Assembly (NCBI GenBank): GCA_964020155.1
Contig: OZ026563.1
Location: forward strand, 2,353,940 to 2,417,939
Reading direction: 5' to 3'
Length of the DNA stretch: 64,000 nucleotides
Source: Chondrilla cf. caribensis
Lineage: Eukaryota > Porifera > Demospongiae > Chondrillida > Chondrillidae
The notes beneath the pieces are model-generated. The model did no database searches and was not told the origin of the DNA. It saw only the letters and a list, made by a program, of their open reading frames with translations. Shown here in pieces: positions 48,201-61,684 of this stretch (position 1 is its first letter; the number at the start of each line of letters is the position of its first letter). The translations under genes and the position numbers were made by a program.

Positions 48201-51200
48201 TTCAGCACTCACACCATTGATAATCCTGTACTTCATCAACTGCAAGAGATTGCTTTCCTTCCTGTACAACAACGGCCAAAAGATACTACTATTCCTTGGG
48301 CTGGTGATAACTGCAATTTTGCTCCTCCGAACTCTCTTTATTATTCTTTATTTTCTCATGTAATGTTCACCCAAGGGTTGATCTTTGCCAAAATTGGCAC
48401 AGATATTGAGAAGCTGTTCACACTCAAAGTCCCCATTCCAGATAAAGTTGTAGATCACTTGGTGGCCATCATCAGTTGGGTAGAGGAGCTGGATGATGAA
48501 TGTATATCAGAAGCTAATGCTGTGTTTTTGGATCAAGCCATGCCTGCAGTCTACAGTTTTCTATGTAAAGAAGTCCAACTTGTCAACAGTCCTGGCAGGA
48601 TGACATTAGAGACCAAATTGTCTCGATTGTGTGAACGACCTTGCATTTGGCAGAGATTGGGATCCAAAGGAAGGTTCCTAACTCCAGCTCAAGTTGTCAC
48701 TTATTATCATAAAGCACATTGCTATCCATACCTAGTCAAACTGAGCATTGAGAATAAGAAGTACTTACCCCTCTTTGAGGTACTTGGAGTAAAGAAGGTC
48801 TTCACGCTACCCTCACTGGTAAAAGTGCTACAATCCATCAAGGATGACATGGATGGCAAACCTGTTCAAGACACTTTGTTGGATTTCATAGATGGTATTT
48901 CCTATTCGATTGGTCAACATCACCCGAAGTATGTAACACCGTATGGAATGGATAGCAAACAGTCTGGAGAATACACTAGGAATTGGAGCAAATTGACTTT
49001 TTTTCTTCCTAACGAACATGGTGTGATGTCAGAAGCTAATCAGCTTGCCTACAAAGAGGATATATCAGACTCTAGCTTTTTCCCTGCGGAACTGTCGAAG
49101 GGCCGAACCCAGTATGTACACCAACATATAAACAAGCGAGATGCTAAACTCTTGGGAGTAGAGGATGTACTCACCAGCATTATGGGTCAGTTTGAAGATA
49201 ATGAATTTCTTAAAGAAGAGGAATTTGGACAAAAAGAGGATCTCTGTACCAGACTCAATAACATTCTGTCCCAGTATCGGTGTAATGTATCGATATTCAA
49301 AGAGTTCATTCAAAACGCTGAAGATGCTACAGCTAGTGAGATAGTGTTTGTTGTTGATCGAAGAGATACATTTGGAGAAAGGTCTTTATTTGCTGACCAT
49401 AACGATTGGAAATCTCTTCAAAGGATGCCTTCACTACTTGTATTCAACAACCGTAAGTTCAAAGAGAAAGATATTGAAAGCATTAAACAGCTAGGAGTAG
49501 GTGGCAAAGGAGAGTCATTGGACAAGATTGGTCGATTTGGGATTGGGTTCAATGTAGCCTACCACGTCACAGACTGTCCCATGTTTGTATCATATGGAGA
49601 AGGTGGCCAACCAGAGAACTTCTGTGTGTTTGACCCCAACTTTCACTTTGTGTCCAAAGCAAGACAACGAAGGCAACCAGGAGCAAGGTACATTATGAAG
49701 AATGTTGATGGAAAGAACAGCAGCGAACACTTTCAAGACCAGTTTGCTCCTTTTCTCGGAGACATTATTCCCACAGTGGCCTCCACCATTGAAGGCTGTT
49801 TTGAGGATTATTTTGCTGGGTGGCCTTCTGGGTTTGCTGTGTTTCGCTTGCCATTGACTAGGTCAACAAATAGGAAAGCTTTCAATACAAATTTGAAGGA
49901 AGGTCATGTGATGAATGTTGGATATCTTCAGTCACTGCTTCGAGACTTGAAGTCACAGGCTCCCTCAATGTTGATGTTCCTCAGTCACTTGAAGAGGATA
50001 TCTGTGTTTGAAATATCTAAAAATGGTCAGGTAGTTGATCCTTGGTCTGTGGCTGTTCATCACACGGAGAATGGAGCTAGGGAGTGTGCTGAGTTTGCTC
50101 AAAATATACAGGAAATGTGCTCCAAGATCTGCAGCCGAAATGGCCTCGTGACAATTCCACCTAGTCCAAGTGTGACCTACAATATTGAAGTGAACATTTC
50201 AAAACCAGATGCCCCAGTAGCTAATACTGGAATGGAGAAGACCCAAATGTCCTCTTTTGATATATCAGGCATGAAGTACTCTGGAAGCCTTTCAACGGAA
50301 GTCTCTGGCACATCATTAAATACCCGTGACCCTCCAAAGCATTGGATTGTTAGCAAACGTTTCGGAATATCAGATGTACCAGAGAATCTTCTGTACTTAG
50401 CAGGAGGAAATCACCTCTTTCCAATTGCAGGTGTGGCTGTACCCCTTGCAGACCAGAGGTCAGGAGAAAGGTTTACTGGCAAGCTCTTCACTCACTTGCC
50501 CCTCCCACTGGTGAGTGGTATTCCAGCTCATATCAATGCTCACTTTTGGGTTGACCAGTCACGTAAGCATTTGGAAAACACAGGATCTGGAAAGACAGAG
50601 CCATTAAAAGACTGGAACAAAGTGTTAACTCAGCAGGTTGTATCCCGAGCATATTTGGAGGTATTACTCAAGTGTAGAGAGCTTGTTTCCAAGGATGGTT
50701 TGAGCTCTGTACAGTGGTACTACAGTCTGTTCCTCACAGGAAATAGATTGTCTCTTACTTTGGATAATTTCAGCTTTAAAGATGTCCTTTATCAATTACT
50801 TCTTGAAAGTGAAGCTCAAGTACTGTTAGCGGATGAGCTAGAACCGAAGGACTCTGCAATAAACTGGCTAGCATTGACTGCAAACCGGAATAATCCAAAG
50901 AAAGGATGGTTCTTTAATGGTGATGAAGCTGTCAGAAAGGTTTTGCTGTCGCTAGGAGTGCAGATTGCTGTTAAAGTAGCTAATTCAGTGAACTTGACTG
51001 CTAAGTGTCATAAGTCGGTATTGTCGGTTGAGAAGCCTGACTCAAATACTGCCTACTCTGGAGAGGTGACTCCAGAACTTGCCAGGACATACCTCAGAAC
51101 ACCTGCTCAACACTGCAGTGTCAAGGAAGAGGTGATTGTACCAGCCCTGGTACCACTCCTGCAGTATGTACTCAGTGATATACCATCTTCCCAAGAGTGT

Positions 51201-54200
51201 TCCAAGGTGGATGGATTGCCATTGATGTTGACATCCAATAATCAATTTTGCCCCATTAAGATTATAGCTCCACTTTACAGTGAGGAATTTTCCAGACTTC
51301 TACCAAACCAGACTCGGTATTTTATTTCTCCGTTATTAATGCAAGATGAACTCCTGAAAGGAAAGCTGACAAATTTGAGACTAGTGACACTTGTCACACC
51401 TCAGTTTGTTGCCAAACACATTCAACTTGTGAAGCAACCAGTGGTGGATCAGTCCCAATGTGACCGCAGCTTGCTTGTTGATTTGTGGAACTACATTGTA
51501 TACATGGAAACAGTTGACACCACAACCCTGGATCGATTTTCTGAGGTAGCCATTATTCCTACTGACCAGTCAACATTAGTATCCATTGGGATGGCAAAGT
51601 CTGTGCTGAGAGAAGATGGATCCATTCAGTTGCTGAAGAAGCTAGCAGTACCTGTGGTGAACTTCTCAGTGCTTAGTAATCTTGGACTTTTCTCAACTAG
51701 CAAGTGTACCAACCTTATTCGACCAAGATTAGCTGCCGAGAACAATCCAGACGAAGTGCTCTATGTGCTCCAGACAGCACTTGAGCAAGGTCGACTTCAG
51801 TCCTGTACTGATATAACAGACAGTATTGCCTATGATTTCATTACATCTGTTAAGAACAGCCGCAATCTGAAATCTTATAGGAAGACCTTACGACACCTTG
51901 CCATCTACAAGATGGTGAGTGGAGAATGGCAATCACTGGAGGGATATGTGCAGGTGTATGCTCTCCCACAGGAGGGGGTACCTCGTGACGGTTTGATGAA
52001 TATCCACTTATCTCATGGTTCACTGATTGAGATTCAACCATTGTTTAAAGACTTCTTTGTTGCTGTTGGTATTCAAATTCTCTCTCCAGTCAACTTCTAC
52101 CAGAATGTCATTATCCCAAACTTTTGTAGCCTTCCCACTGAAGCAATGGTTGTTCACCTCCAACATTTGACTAGTATGCACAGTATAGAAAGAGGCTATT
52201 CTGACATCTTGAAGCAACTGAGCAGAATTCAGTTTATCCAGGATGACAGAAGGAGTCATAATTGCCGCGTGTCAGATTATTATGACCCAGATGAGATACT
52301 GTTTGAAGCATTTTTGTCTGATGACAGCTTCCCTCCACCACCCTGGATACAACATCTCCACCTCCTAAGACAGATTGGACTCAACACTACTGTCACTGAC
52401 AGCCTGTGGATACAATTTGCAAGGAAGATATCAACTCTACCTAAACGTGAGTCTGAAGACAAGTCTCAACTACTGCTAACATCACTGCAACAGCGAATGA
52501 AGACAGTATTGTTTCCAGAACCTTATCCTATCCCGAAACCAGTAACTGGTGAGGACAGACGGAATCTTGTCCAATTCCTTTGGTCAATCGCTAACATCCC
52601 TTTTGTTCCTCGCCAATACCCTGCAGAGGTTGATTTGTTGTTTCATCAGATTAAAGGGATCAATCACTCTACACCAAAATTTCAGTTGGTTCGTCTTAGA
52701 GACTCCTTCCTTTGTGAACCTGACCAGACACGTCTACTGTGTTTGACCAGTGCCAATCCTCTTGTTGAGACAACTCAGTTGATTGGTCACTATGCCCTGG
52801 CTAAGAATTCTAAAGCAAAAGAAGTCATTGTGAAAACTTTGGGTATGAAACTACCAACAAAGAGAGATGTGTGTCTGAACTTACTGGAGTTATCATCCAT
52901 TGTTGGCATATGTACACTATCTTCCAAGCAGAATACTGATGTCACCAAAAGACTACAAAATCTTTTCACCCATCACTATGATGTCCTCTGTTCTGAAGAC
53001 CAGGATGTAGTGAGGGCTGAATTGAGTGGTAAAAAATGCCTCTTCTCACCCAGTGCCAATGGCACAACATTCAGAATATCCAAAGGGTCTGAGCTGGTGG
53101 GAGCTTACAAGACCACCTGGCGTCCATACATGAAGTACTTATGTTGTTTACCTTCATACCTCAGAGATCCAAAGTATGCATCTTTCCTCACTAAGATTGG
53201 AGTAGAATCAAAAATCACTGTGGAACATTTCATCCATCTACTGGAAAAATGTCATTCATCAGATGAATATTCTACAGATCCTAATCTCAAAAGGTGTGTG
53301 AAAGCTCTCTATGAAGATCTTGTACTTTACCTTCGTGATCCTCACAATAAAGATGACATCAGCAATGAAAGCAAACATTCATGCATCCTGTTACCAGATG
53401 AACGAATGGTGTTACGTCCATCGCACCAGCTTATTCTAAATGATGCCCAGTGGATCAAGAGCAGGCTAGAGGGTTCAAATTACCACTTTGTACTACCCCC
53501 AGGGGGAGGGGACATTACCCTGCCAGAATTTCTGGAAGTGAAGGCCCTGAGTACACTTGTCTACGAAGAACTGGACAAAGATGCTGTGTTGGACAGGGAA
53601 AATCGTTGTGAAGGTGATTTGAGGGCAGAAGTTACCCGAATGGAAGGAGAGGGTGATGACCTTGCTGTGACCCAGGAGTGTCCTTATTCCGGTCCATTTG
53701 TCCATTTCCTCCAATCTGAGGAGTTTGGTAATGGTCTGAAACGATTGATGAGCCACAGTTTGAATGGGAAACCACTCACTAGGGAACACCTGGACAGTAT
53801 TCAGGAGGTCCAAGGGCTTGAAGTGAAGTGTGTGTATGCCATTAGAACAGCACTCAAGAATAAAATCACAAAATCCAATATTCCTGGTAGTGAGAATAAT
53901 GATGTTTCTTGTTACCTTGATGAGAAATCCACTCCAAAGTGTCTTTATGTGAGATTTCACCCTAAGAACGATGGGGGAGAAGATGATCTACTCTTAACAC
54001 ATGTTGTAGCAAAACTTATGAGATTATTGAAACGTGGTGTAGATAGCTCTCATTTACAATCTCTGTTGAATGAATGTGATCCAGAGAAGGTTGGACCGAT
54101 CCTTGATTCCCTCAAAATTAAGCCTTACAGTTCACAGGACGATGAATGTGCCAGTCATTTACCTGAGGAAGAAGAAGGACGAGGAACAGTTGTTGAAGAT

Positions 54201-55686
54201 TTTGAGTACATTATAACTTGCAACTTTGGAGAAGATGACTTAGTCAAGTACTGCAAGGCTGACAGTGAGACTGTGGTTGCCAGGGTATTAAAGGTGGAGC
54301 CTCAGGATGATGATATTGAATATCCCTACCCGCTCAAAGTAGATGTGAAGATATCATCTGTTGTTGAGGTTGTCAACCAAAAAATGAATTCTTTGTTACT
54401 ATGTAGGTTCCTACCACAAACAGAAGTAGCTCAGCTGAAGGCAATGTACGGCATCCAAGGTTCAAGCAATCCCTCTGGTCTGTCTGAGGATAAGAGCATT
54501 GTACTTGAACTTCCTTGTGGAGATGAGCAGCAACTCAGGACTTACATATGTACAGTTCTGGAGACTGTCCAGGAGTCATATTCCAAGGAACAGATATACT
54601 TCAGTATTGAGAGACTCCTGTTTCAGTTACACTTTGACTGTGTACACAGACACGGGCAACCCGAGATGTTCCTTCAGGCAGTCCGTACATTCTTAAATGA
54701 AATTGAACAGAAATTGGATTATGAGGAAAATGAAGTATTTCTGGATTCCCTTGGTGCTAATATAAGAACTATGGAGTCTCAGGTCCAGTCTCAGCTGCAG
54801 TCACAGAATGAAGAGGAAGACATCGAGTTGAGCTCTGTAGCCTACAGCCAAATGAGCTCATGGTCTGTACCATCTAGCACACAACAACCTGTGGGAGCTC
54901 CCACCAGCACTGCCACCATTGGTCACTATGATACAGGGTCCACCTTTCAAGGTACTCCAGTTCTTACTTCTGCTCCTACAGGCCCCTCACAGCACCGAAG
55001 GAGAGGTGGTCGAAGGACTAACTATCCCATTCGTCCAGCTCCCGCTACAAGACGAGGTGGAGGTGCTTATATCTGGAGTGGACCAAGTCCTTCTCCAGGT
55101 ACTGGTCAGATGTGGCCCAGTTCTGTTGTTGAACCAACCCCCGAACCACCTCCAAGAGTCAGCATGGATGATGCCCGTGTGTGGTTGAGAGATGTGTCTG
55201 ATACAGTCAACATAGTTTATCACCTGTGTGAGAATACTAGAGAAATTGATGTTTTAGGACAAGATGGAGAGATCGAGAGATTGCAGGCATACCAGTACCC
55301 TGCTGCAGTCTGTTTCTATGCCCATGAGATTATTCTCAAGTGTCTGAAAGCTCTGTTCTTTGCCTACTGTGGTCTCCCGGGAGAGTTACGGGAATGCAGT
55401 AATCTGGTGGAACTCCACCAACAGCTACTCACTCATGCGGAAATCCCCCAACCAGTGAGAGACCTGGAGATGTATGTCCACTTGGTCAGTGGACACGGCT
55501 CAACCTGCTGTGGATACCCTTCCTTTGATCCACCTAACACACCTAACGACACACACTCTCCAATAGCAGCCAAAGAAGTACTAAGAGCAGCAGAGACTTT
55601 TCTGGGTGGTATCCGAAGGTTGCCCGAAATTCAACCATATTTCTCTGCTCAGGTGGATTTGCCTCGTCCACCAGCTGAATTGCAAG
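42220..55686 (+). CDS. Sacsin-like gene B, giant exon 4: three ATPase modules in total, J-like segment, HEPN
   Basis: A 13,467-nt exon without stops. With the other exons it predicts 4831 aa. N-boxes after module 1 lie at about residues 1447 (KELIQNADDAGATE) and 2490 (KEFIQNAEDATASE). Compared with gene A it lacks one whole module: homology is lost at TDRAQAIA (about 45085) and resumes at VERARTRSEKLQDY (about 45115), a net in-frame difference of 3135 nt. The J-like helix again reads HFD (residue about 4266). An RG-rich linker and a HEPN domain (about 55160-55650, with RDLEMYVH at 55458-55481) follow. It ends CAAG|GTAATG and joins exon 5 in phase. Retention of intron 4 would add only a few residues. 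Similarity to gene A varies along the length, from near identity to roughly 80% by eye. Confidence 0.93.
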
Positions 55687-56020
55687 GTAATGTATTGCCT
55701 ATATGGATGTTTTGAAGATGTTGGCAATGTTAACACTGTTTGTGTTATCAAACAAACTTTCATATGGCTTCTTGTATAATCCACATTATGTGCATACCAC
55801 AGACACAAGGACTCCTTGTGTCTGTGGTATGCACATACTATAAACACAAGGACTCCATGTCCAATTTACTACGTATGAATTCTGACAATTGTGCTTCATT
55901 TGACTTCACAAATCCATGTGGAAAAACATGTTTTATGGGTGAGGTTAGATGTCTGATAGACAATGTCCAAACATGAACACTGCTAACTACAATCCATTGT
56001 GGTGCTGCCCTGTTTTGCAG
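55687..56020 (+). other. Intron 4 of gene B with a near-perfect palindrome
   Basis: A 334-base intron separating HEPN from PARP. It contains a 25-base perfect inverted repeat with a 1-base centre (55787-55811 and 55813-55837) that is missing from gene A's intron 4. Confidence 0.75.
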
Positions 56021-56664
56021 TTGTATCTACTGTACTGTGTTGTTATGTACCTGTAGATCGTCCAGACAACTGGGAGGGAGGTGCTCTTCTAGTACCAATG
56101 GATCCCAACAGCAGAGAGTACAGAGATATTAAAAGACTCTTCAGAAACACCATGGCATCTTATATAGAAAAGATTGAGAGAGTCCAGAATGAGGTTCTTT
56201 GGAAGCGCTTCAGAGACTGTAGAAGGAGGATGGAAGAACATCTCCCATCTGCTGGAGAGAAGAAACTCTTTCATGGAACCAGCCTAACTAATCCTGAGGT
56301 CATCTATGGTGGAGATGCTGGATTTGATCTACGTCACAGTGATACTGGGATGTGGGGAAAGGGAAGTTACTTTGCAGTCAATGCATCTTATTCCAGTGGA
56401 TACTCATACCAAAAGAGGGTCCTTCGCCAGTCTAATCCACTCCATCAGATGTTTGTGGCTAAAGTGTTGACTGGTGCTTGCATAACGTTAGATCCAGATG
56501 ATCAATTGCGATTCCCTCCAGAACGCACTGACCAGCAAGAAGGCGGCAATGTTAAGATAAGGAGAAGGCACGACAGTGTGCAAGGAACCACAGGAGGGTC
56601 TGAAGTGTACATCGTCTACGACAACGCTCAGTCCTATCCAGCCTACCTTATTACCTATACCTGA
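56021..56664 (+). CDS. Sacsin-like gene B, exon 5: PARP-type ADP-ribosyltransferase domain
   Basis: 644-nt exon, the same length and phase as in gene A. It carries VDRPDNWEGGALLVP, then KLFHGTSLTNPEVIYGG with the triad His, GMWGKGSYFAVNASYSSGYS with the triad Tyr, and SEVYIVYDNAQSYPAYLITY ending at the stop 56662-56664. The final segment is identical to gene A, whereas the lead segment differs at many residues, so the catalytic core looks to be under constraint or homogenised. Confidence 0.88.
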
Positions 56665-57416
56665 GAACTAACTAACATAGTTTAGAACTGATACGTGCAT
56701 AAATAGGCAGTAGTAGTGAGCTAGCTATTAATAGGTCTTCATAACTTCCAAGACTATTTAGGTTATTATAGTTTGTACCACTAACTTATATATATATATT
56801 GATTTGAACAATATTAATGATATATTGATAAAATTATGTTGCTGTACTATTGTATTGATGCTGACAACATGATATCAGGTGTAGGAAAATTGAAGAATTG
56901 GAATACGTATATGTCAATTGCAATATGGAATAAGTAATTATAGGAATTTGTGCTCAATACTAGCTAGTTGCGTGACTGATACGTATATTTATAATGATAT
57001 ATTATACATATTATTTTTTTTTAATTATGATGGCCTGGATGTGATCAAGTGAAATATATTGGATGTATTACATTAATTAATTAATAATAATATATATGTA
57101 CAGTATGTATCATATTCCTGTCAGGTAGAATAATAACGATCAATAATAATTAGACAATAGGCCTGGGGTATATTATCCTGTAGCTATATACAAGTATATA
57201 GGTGAAAACCATCACACAGTATGTTGCACTAGTGTAGCCCATACGACATAACCTATGATGTATCATCTGCTCAACTGTCCCCGGGACAGACTGAAAAAAA
57301 TACCACATAAGGAACAAAAGGCTGTTAGCACCATCGTCAGCTATACTATAGGAAAAGTATACCAGTTTTACTTGGTCTTTAGATTGATAGAATGTTAAGC
57401 GGTTGAACTCGTCATA
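56665..57416. other. 3' flank of gene B and junction to duplication unit 3
   Basis: The first ~110 bases match the gene A 3' flank. AT-rich DNA follows, and from about 57165 the sequence matches the start of units 1 and 2. No gene seen. Confidence 0.55.
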
Positions 57417-58299
57417 ATGCTGAGACCTTTAGTTCTTCAAAACTGTTACAGTGATAAACCTGAGTTCCATGCTGAGGTACAGAACCATGAGGTTAGTTCA
57501 CCATTTCCTGTGTTGGCTTTATACATGTTTTATGCAAAATTAATGACAGCGGTAAAGTGTGTATCATTTACTGGTGAATAATGCTTCACATGTGTAGTGT
57601 ACCTTATACTATGGTGTTGATGAAGTACCACCTGAGTCGTTCTCGATCTTTATCATGTACGTATACGACTCCCGATATTCTGTCTTCTACCAAGACCGTT
57701 GTTGAATCTTACTAATATGCTTATTACTGTCAGTGACAGTGACATATCAATGGTAGTACTGTTAAGTAAAGGTCTCCCTTGTATTCCCAGTCTGGCTGTA
57801 GACCTGGCAGCCCACACTCGTGTTGATCAGTATAATATAGTGCAGATACACCGTCAGTGTTGGTCATTGAGGAGATTACTGAGGCTGTTATGATTTTCTA
57901 CTTTGTTTCTGTCATTGTGCAAGCATAGATGGTGCATAGATGATTAACATGCTGTTGCCTTTACTTACTGCTCTAATCTCACAAACATACTGCAGACCAA
58001 AACACGTGTGGAGAATCTGGAAATGCTCGTACATTTGTTTGTTTGGAATTATTGGCTATATCCTACACTGTACAGTCCAAGCTTACTTGCATCTCTGTAG
58101 GGCGACTACATGATGTCCGAGTACTCCTACTTTCATGTGAGCAAAATAACACGGCAAGAGGCTCAGCCGTCAATTGACAAGCTCTACTCTGTAGCCGTGT
58201 AGCCGCTGACCACAGGAAACTGTTGAAGTCTGAACAAGTCCAACTGAGCAAAGAATCCACTGCAGTCAAGAATGAGGTAGACTTGCATACCAGTGAATG

Positions 58300-58578
58300 T
58301 AGATGGTGTGTGGTGTGTGGATGGTGTATAGTGTGGGGATGGTGTGTAGTGTGGGAATGGTGTGTAGTGTGTGGATGGTGTATAGTGTGGGGATGGTGTG
58401 TAGTGTGGGAATGGTGTGTAGTGTGTGGATGGTGTATAGTGTGGGGATGGTGTGTAGTGTGGGGATGGTGTATAGTGTGGGGATGGTGTATAGTGTGGGG
58501 ATGGTGTACAGTGTGGGGATGGTGTATAGTGTGGGGATGGTGTGTAGTGTGAGGATGGTGTGTAGTAGGGGAATGGTG
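58300..58578. repeat. 18-bp minisatellite, copy 3 (about 15 units)
   Basis: Same unit as 35005-35238 but with a higher-order pattern in which GTGGGAATGG and GTGTGGATGG variants alternate with the standard unit. Confidence 0.9.
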
Positions 58579-59624
58579 TATTACACAATTCCATTCTTTA
58601 TGTACTGTACCAAATGTATGTACCTACACACTGTGTGTCAACATGCTCCTTCCTACCACCATGCAATGTGTTCATTGTGCTTGTTACTGCTCAAAGGTGC
58701 TCTTGGGTAGGAGCCGCGATCTTGTGGCATTTCACACCCACGACCTGCACCAGCTTGGAGACACCTCTGTCACTGAAATCAGGTATTACCGCTTAGTGTA
58801 TTATCATTGTGATCGTTGTGTGCTGTATGTACTATTAGCATGCTGTATGTTGTGCGCTGGAGCTTTGTGTGTACCTGAATACTGTACATATGTGAATCCA
58901 CCTTATGTGTTTAAGGTGCTACAAATATACGCTTATGTATGTACTTTAGAGTACAAACATACACATACACATATGCTTCTACATTGTGTATGTGTAAGTG
59001 TGGTAAGCATTCATACATACATACATCCATACATCAAACGTGGTGTAACTGTGGTTACACTACAACTGAGCTTTCCATGTGTACTGTGTTTGCAGCCGAC
59101 ATCTACATAAGAACTATCCTGACCTGGTCTATGAGACTTAACCTCTGCTTCCTCCAGTCTCCTCCTGAAGGCTGGTAGAGGTGAGTCCTTTGTACTATAT
59201 TTGTACAGTCACACTTGCTTAGTAAATGGAAGGGCATACAAAATCTGTATATATGTACTTCTCATCAGAGGTACTTACCATCAGTACTAGTTGATATGGT
59301 GTACATAAGCTAAGGACCGAGTGTGGTGTACTCACTAACCAAGAGTATGTACTAACTCATGTACTTACGTACTAAGCAATTTGGACTGCTCTATGATATC
59401 AACAGTGTCTGCAGTCCACATGTGCTGCAATATTATTTACTTACTTTGCAATTCTTGTGCAGATCCAGAGAAGAGTGGGTATTTGTTTTTGGGAAAAATG
59501 AAAGCAATGGAATTGAGCTTCTCGTGGCGTAGGCATTACTTTGCATAAAAGTACGATTTGTTAGTGTATCTAGATGTGAGTTACAGTGTGTTATTGTGTA
59601 TGTATACATGCACATGCACGCATG

Positions 59625-59656
59625 CACACACACACACACGTACACGCAGACACACA

Positions 59657-59721
<65 letters not shown>
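59625..59721. repeat. CA microsatellite, interrupted
   Basis: CA repeat of about 100 bases with GTACACGCAG and ATACAC interruptions, the shorter counterpart of 36500-36745. Confidence 0.95.
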
Positions 59722-59724
<3 letters not shown>

Positions 59725-59964
59725 TGCTTGTAATGTTTTGCCTTCACCTACTTTACAGCCCAGTGGAAAGAAAACACATCGGTTGTGAATCCTAACCTCT
59801 GTACAGTGAAAGTAAGTGACTGAAGTTTTGCATGTCTTTTTTCGTTTGACCGAGTGTTGGCTTGCTCTTCTAGGAGTATAGCCACCCTAACCTTGAAAGG
59901 AACTTCTGTTTCAAAGTTATTTCACCAGCTAAAACAATCTTGGTACAGGCAGAGAGTTCTCAAG

Positions 59965-59968
59965 GTGT

Positions 59969-60043
<75 letters not shown>
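59965..60043. repeat. GT microsatellite at an ACAP exon donor site
   Basis: GT run of about 80 bases beginning at the 5' splice site of exon 59874-59964. Confidence 0.95.
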
Positions 60044-60046
<3 letters not shown>

Positions 60047-60259
60047 ATCATTTTTACTGAGTGCATTCGCAACCCCACAAATGTTATAAAGCAATCCTGA
60101 AGCTCTTATCAGTAAATCAAGTTTAGTCAGTGATACAACAGCAGATGTGGGTGGGAATACGTCAGCTACGAAAGAGAAAAGGTTTGAGCCTTGCAATTGT
60201 CCACTTACAATGCATACAGGATGCATACTAGTGCTGTATAATGCATTGAGAAAGCTGTG

Positions 60260-60565
60260 ATGTGGTGAGGATTGTACAGTGTGTGATGTTGTGAGGGCTG
60301 TGCAGTGTGTGATGGGATGTATGGGATGTGATGTGGTGAAGGCTGTCCAATGTGTGATATGGTGATGGCTGTACAATGTGTTTTGGTGAGGGCTGTACAA
60401 TGTGATAGGGGTATACAGTGTGATATGGTGATGGCTGTACAACATATGGTGAGAGCTGTACAGTGTGATATGATGAGGGCTGTACAATGGGATATGGTGA
60501 GGGCTGCACAGCATTTGGTGAGGGCTGTACAATGTGATATGGTGAGGGCTGTACAGTGTGGTGTT
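60260..60565. repeat. ~24-bp minisatellite, copy 3
   Basis: Degenerate tandem units like those at 37255-37570. Confidence 0.85.
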
Positions 60566-61312
60566 CATGGTTGTATTGTAACTTTCCATGTTTCACAGAG
60601 TGGCCTTGTAGCCTAGCTCAACCAGTATCATCAAGGAACTGTACTCAGTTCAAGGCAATGAGTACTGTGCTGACTGTGGAGCACCTAAACCAAAATGGGC
60701 AAGGTATATGAATTGACTGTGTGTGCCGCATGTTAATGACAATGTGCTACAAACATTACACATGCCACCAGATGTGTAGCATGTGTTTTTGCCTACGTTT
60801 CATCCTACAGGTTGAGGGTACTGAGGGGCCAGCTTACATCAATTATACAGTATTGTTGTATTATTGAACATCATCATTGTTACAGTAGTAATTTTTATTT
60901 CAAATTGCATTTAAGTGTAATCATTGTATTATTATAGTTATTATAATCAAATAGCATAGACAAAAGTGTATGAATGTTATGATTAAAGACCAATTAAATT
61001 GAATATTGACAGTAAATTAACCATAAAATTCACACCTGTTGTATTACTTTAGCATCAGTTATCCTCTCCTAAAATAAATCCGTTGCATATTTATACAGCC
61101 CCATGTCTAGTTGGTTCTTCTTAAACACAAGAGAAGTTCCTTCATCAGAGCATAGATACTCCAACTATGATCAGAGTACAAAGTTGTCCTATTCTTCAGT
61201 AATTTTTGAGTAAAAGGGTGTACAAAGTGAACACCAAAGGTGTACTCAAACAGCATCTGACTCTAGTACTGAAATTCTTGCAGGCAAAATACGACAATTT
61301 GTTTGAGGCTGT

Positions 61313-61684
61313 TTATTGCACTAGACAGTAAAATTTCCTCTTTCTGGTATGTCGTGAAACTTTCGTCACATGGAACCAGTGGTGGAGGTGGAGTCCGAAC
61401 AATGAGCCACAAGTCTTCTGAATGTGGAGAAATACCATGACGTCTCTGTCCTCGAAGTTAAACTTCGTGCTGTTGCTGCTAGTGCGGACGGTTGATTCTT
61501 TTGACACGGAACGGTTTGAGGACTCTACTTTTGCGGGAATCCATAACGATGGCATTTCACTCCGGTATACAAAATCGATACGCATACACTGATTATGAGT
61601 GAATGCGATTAGCGATGTTACCAGAATTGCACTGAGGAGAATGATGGCAGACACCTTTTTTCTTCTAATTTCATGGTATTTCTT
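61313..61684 (-). pseudogene. Heparan-sulfate 6-O-sulfotransferase-like fragment, copy 3
   Basis: Almost identical to copy 2, with the same internal deletion and the same 2-base frameshift after the ATG. The PAPS loop reads IQKTCGSLFGLHL (Cys where copies 1 and 2 have Ser), one more sign of relaxed constraint. Confidence 0.75.

Larger units (their letters stand above)
57417..60703 (+). pseudogene. ACAP-like gene fragment, copy 3, disrupted
   Basis: Exons recognised: 57417-57491 (ATG), 58101 onward (GDYMMSEYSYFHV), 58697-58782, 59096 onward (RHLHKNYPDLVYE), 59462 onward (PH start), 59764-59811 (VVNPNLCTVK), 59874-59964 (PNLERNFCFKVISPAK) and 60599-60703 (ArfGAP start, CADCGAPKPKW). Lesions differ from copy 2: an 8-nt duplication with a stop in the 58101 exon, CAA to TAA after VYET, a stop in the PH-start exon (TTA to TAA), and a stop early in the ArfGAP exon (TCGAAG to TTGTAG). 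The PH2, PH3 and ArfGAP cysteine parts are best preserved here. Confidence 0.8.

Noticed and set aside
57699..57893. Frame SLAVDLAAHTRVDQYNIVQI as an ACAP exon
   Set aside because: Conserved between units 2 and 3, but no clean acceptor-donor pair with matching phase was found and the same stretch is stopped in unit 2.
58184..58594. Minus-strand frame of HYTPSP repeats
   Set aside because: Antisense translation of the 18-bp minisatellite.
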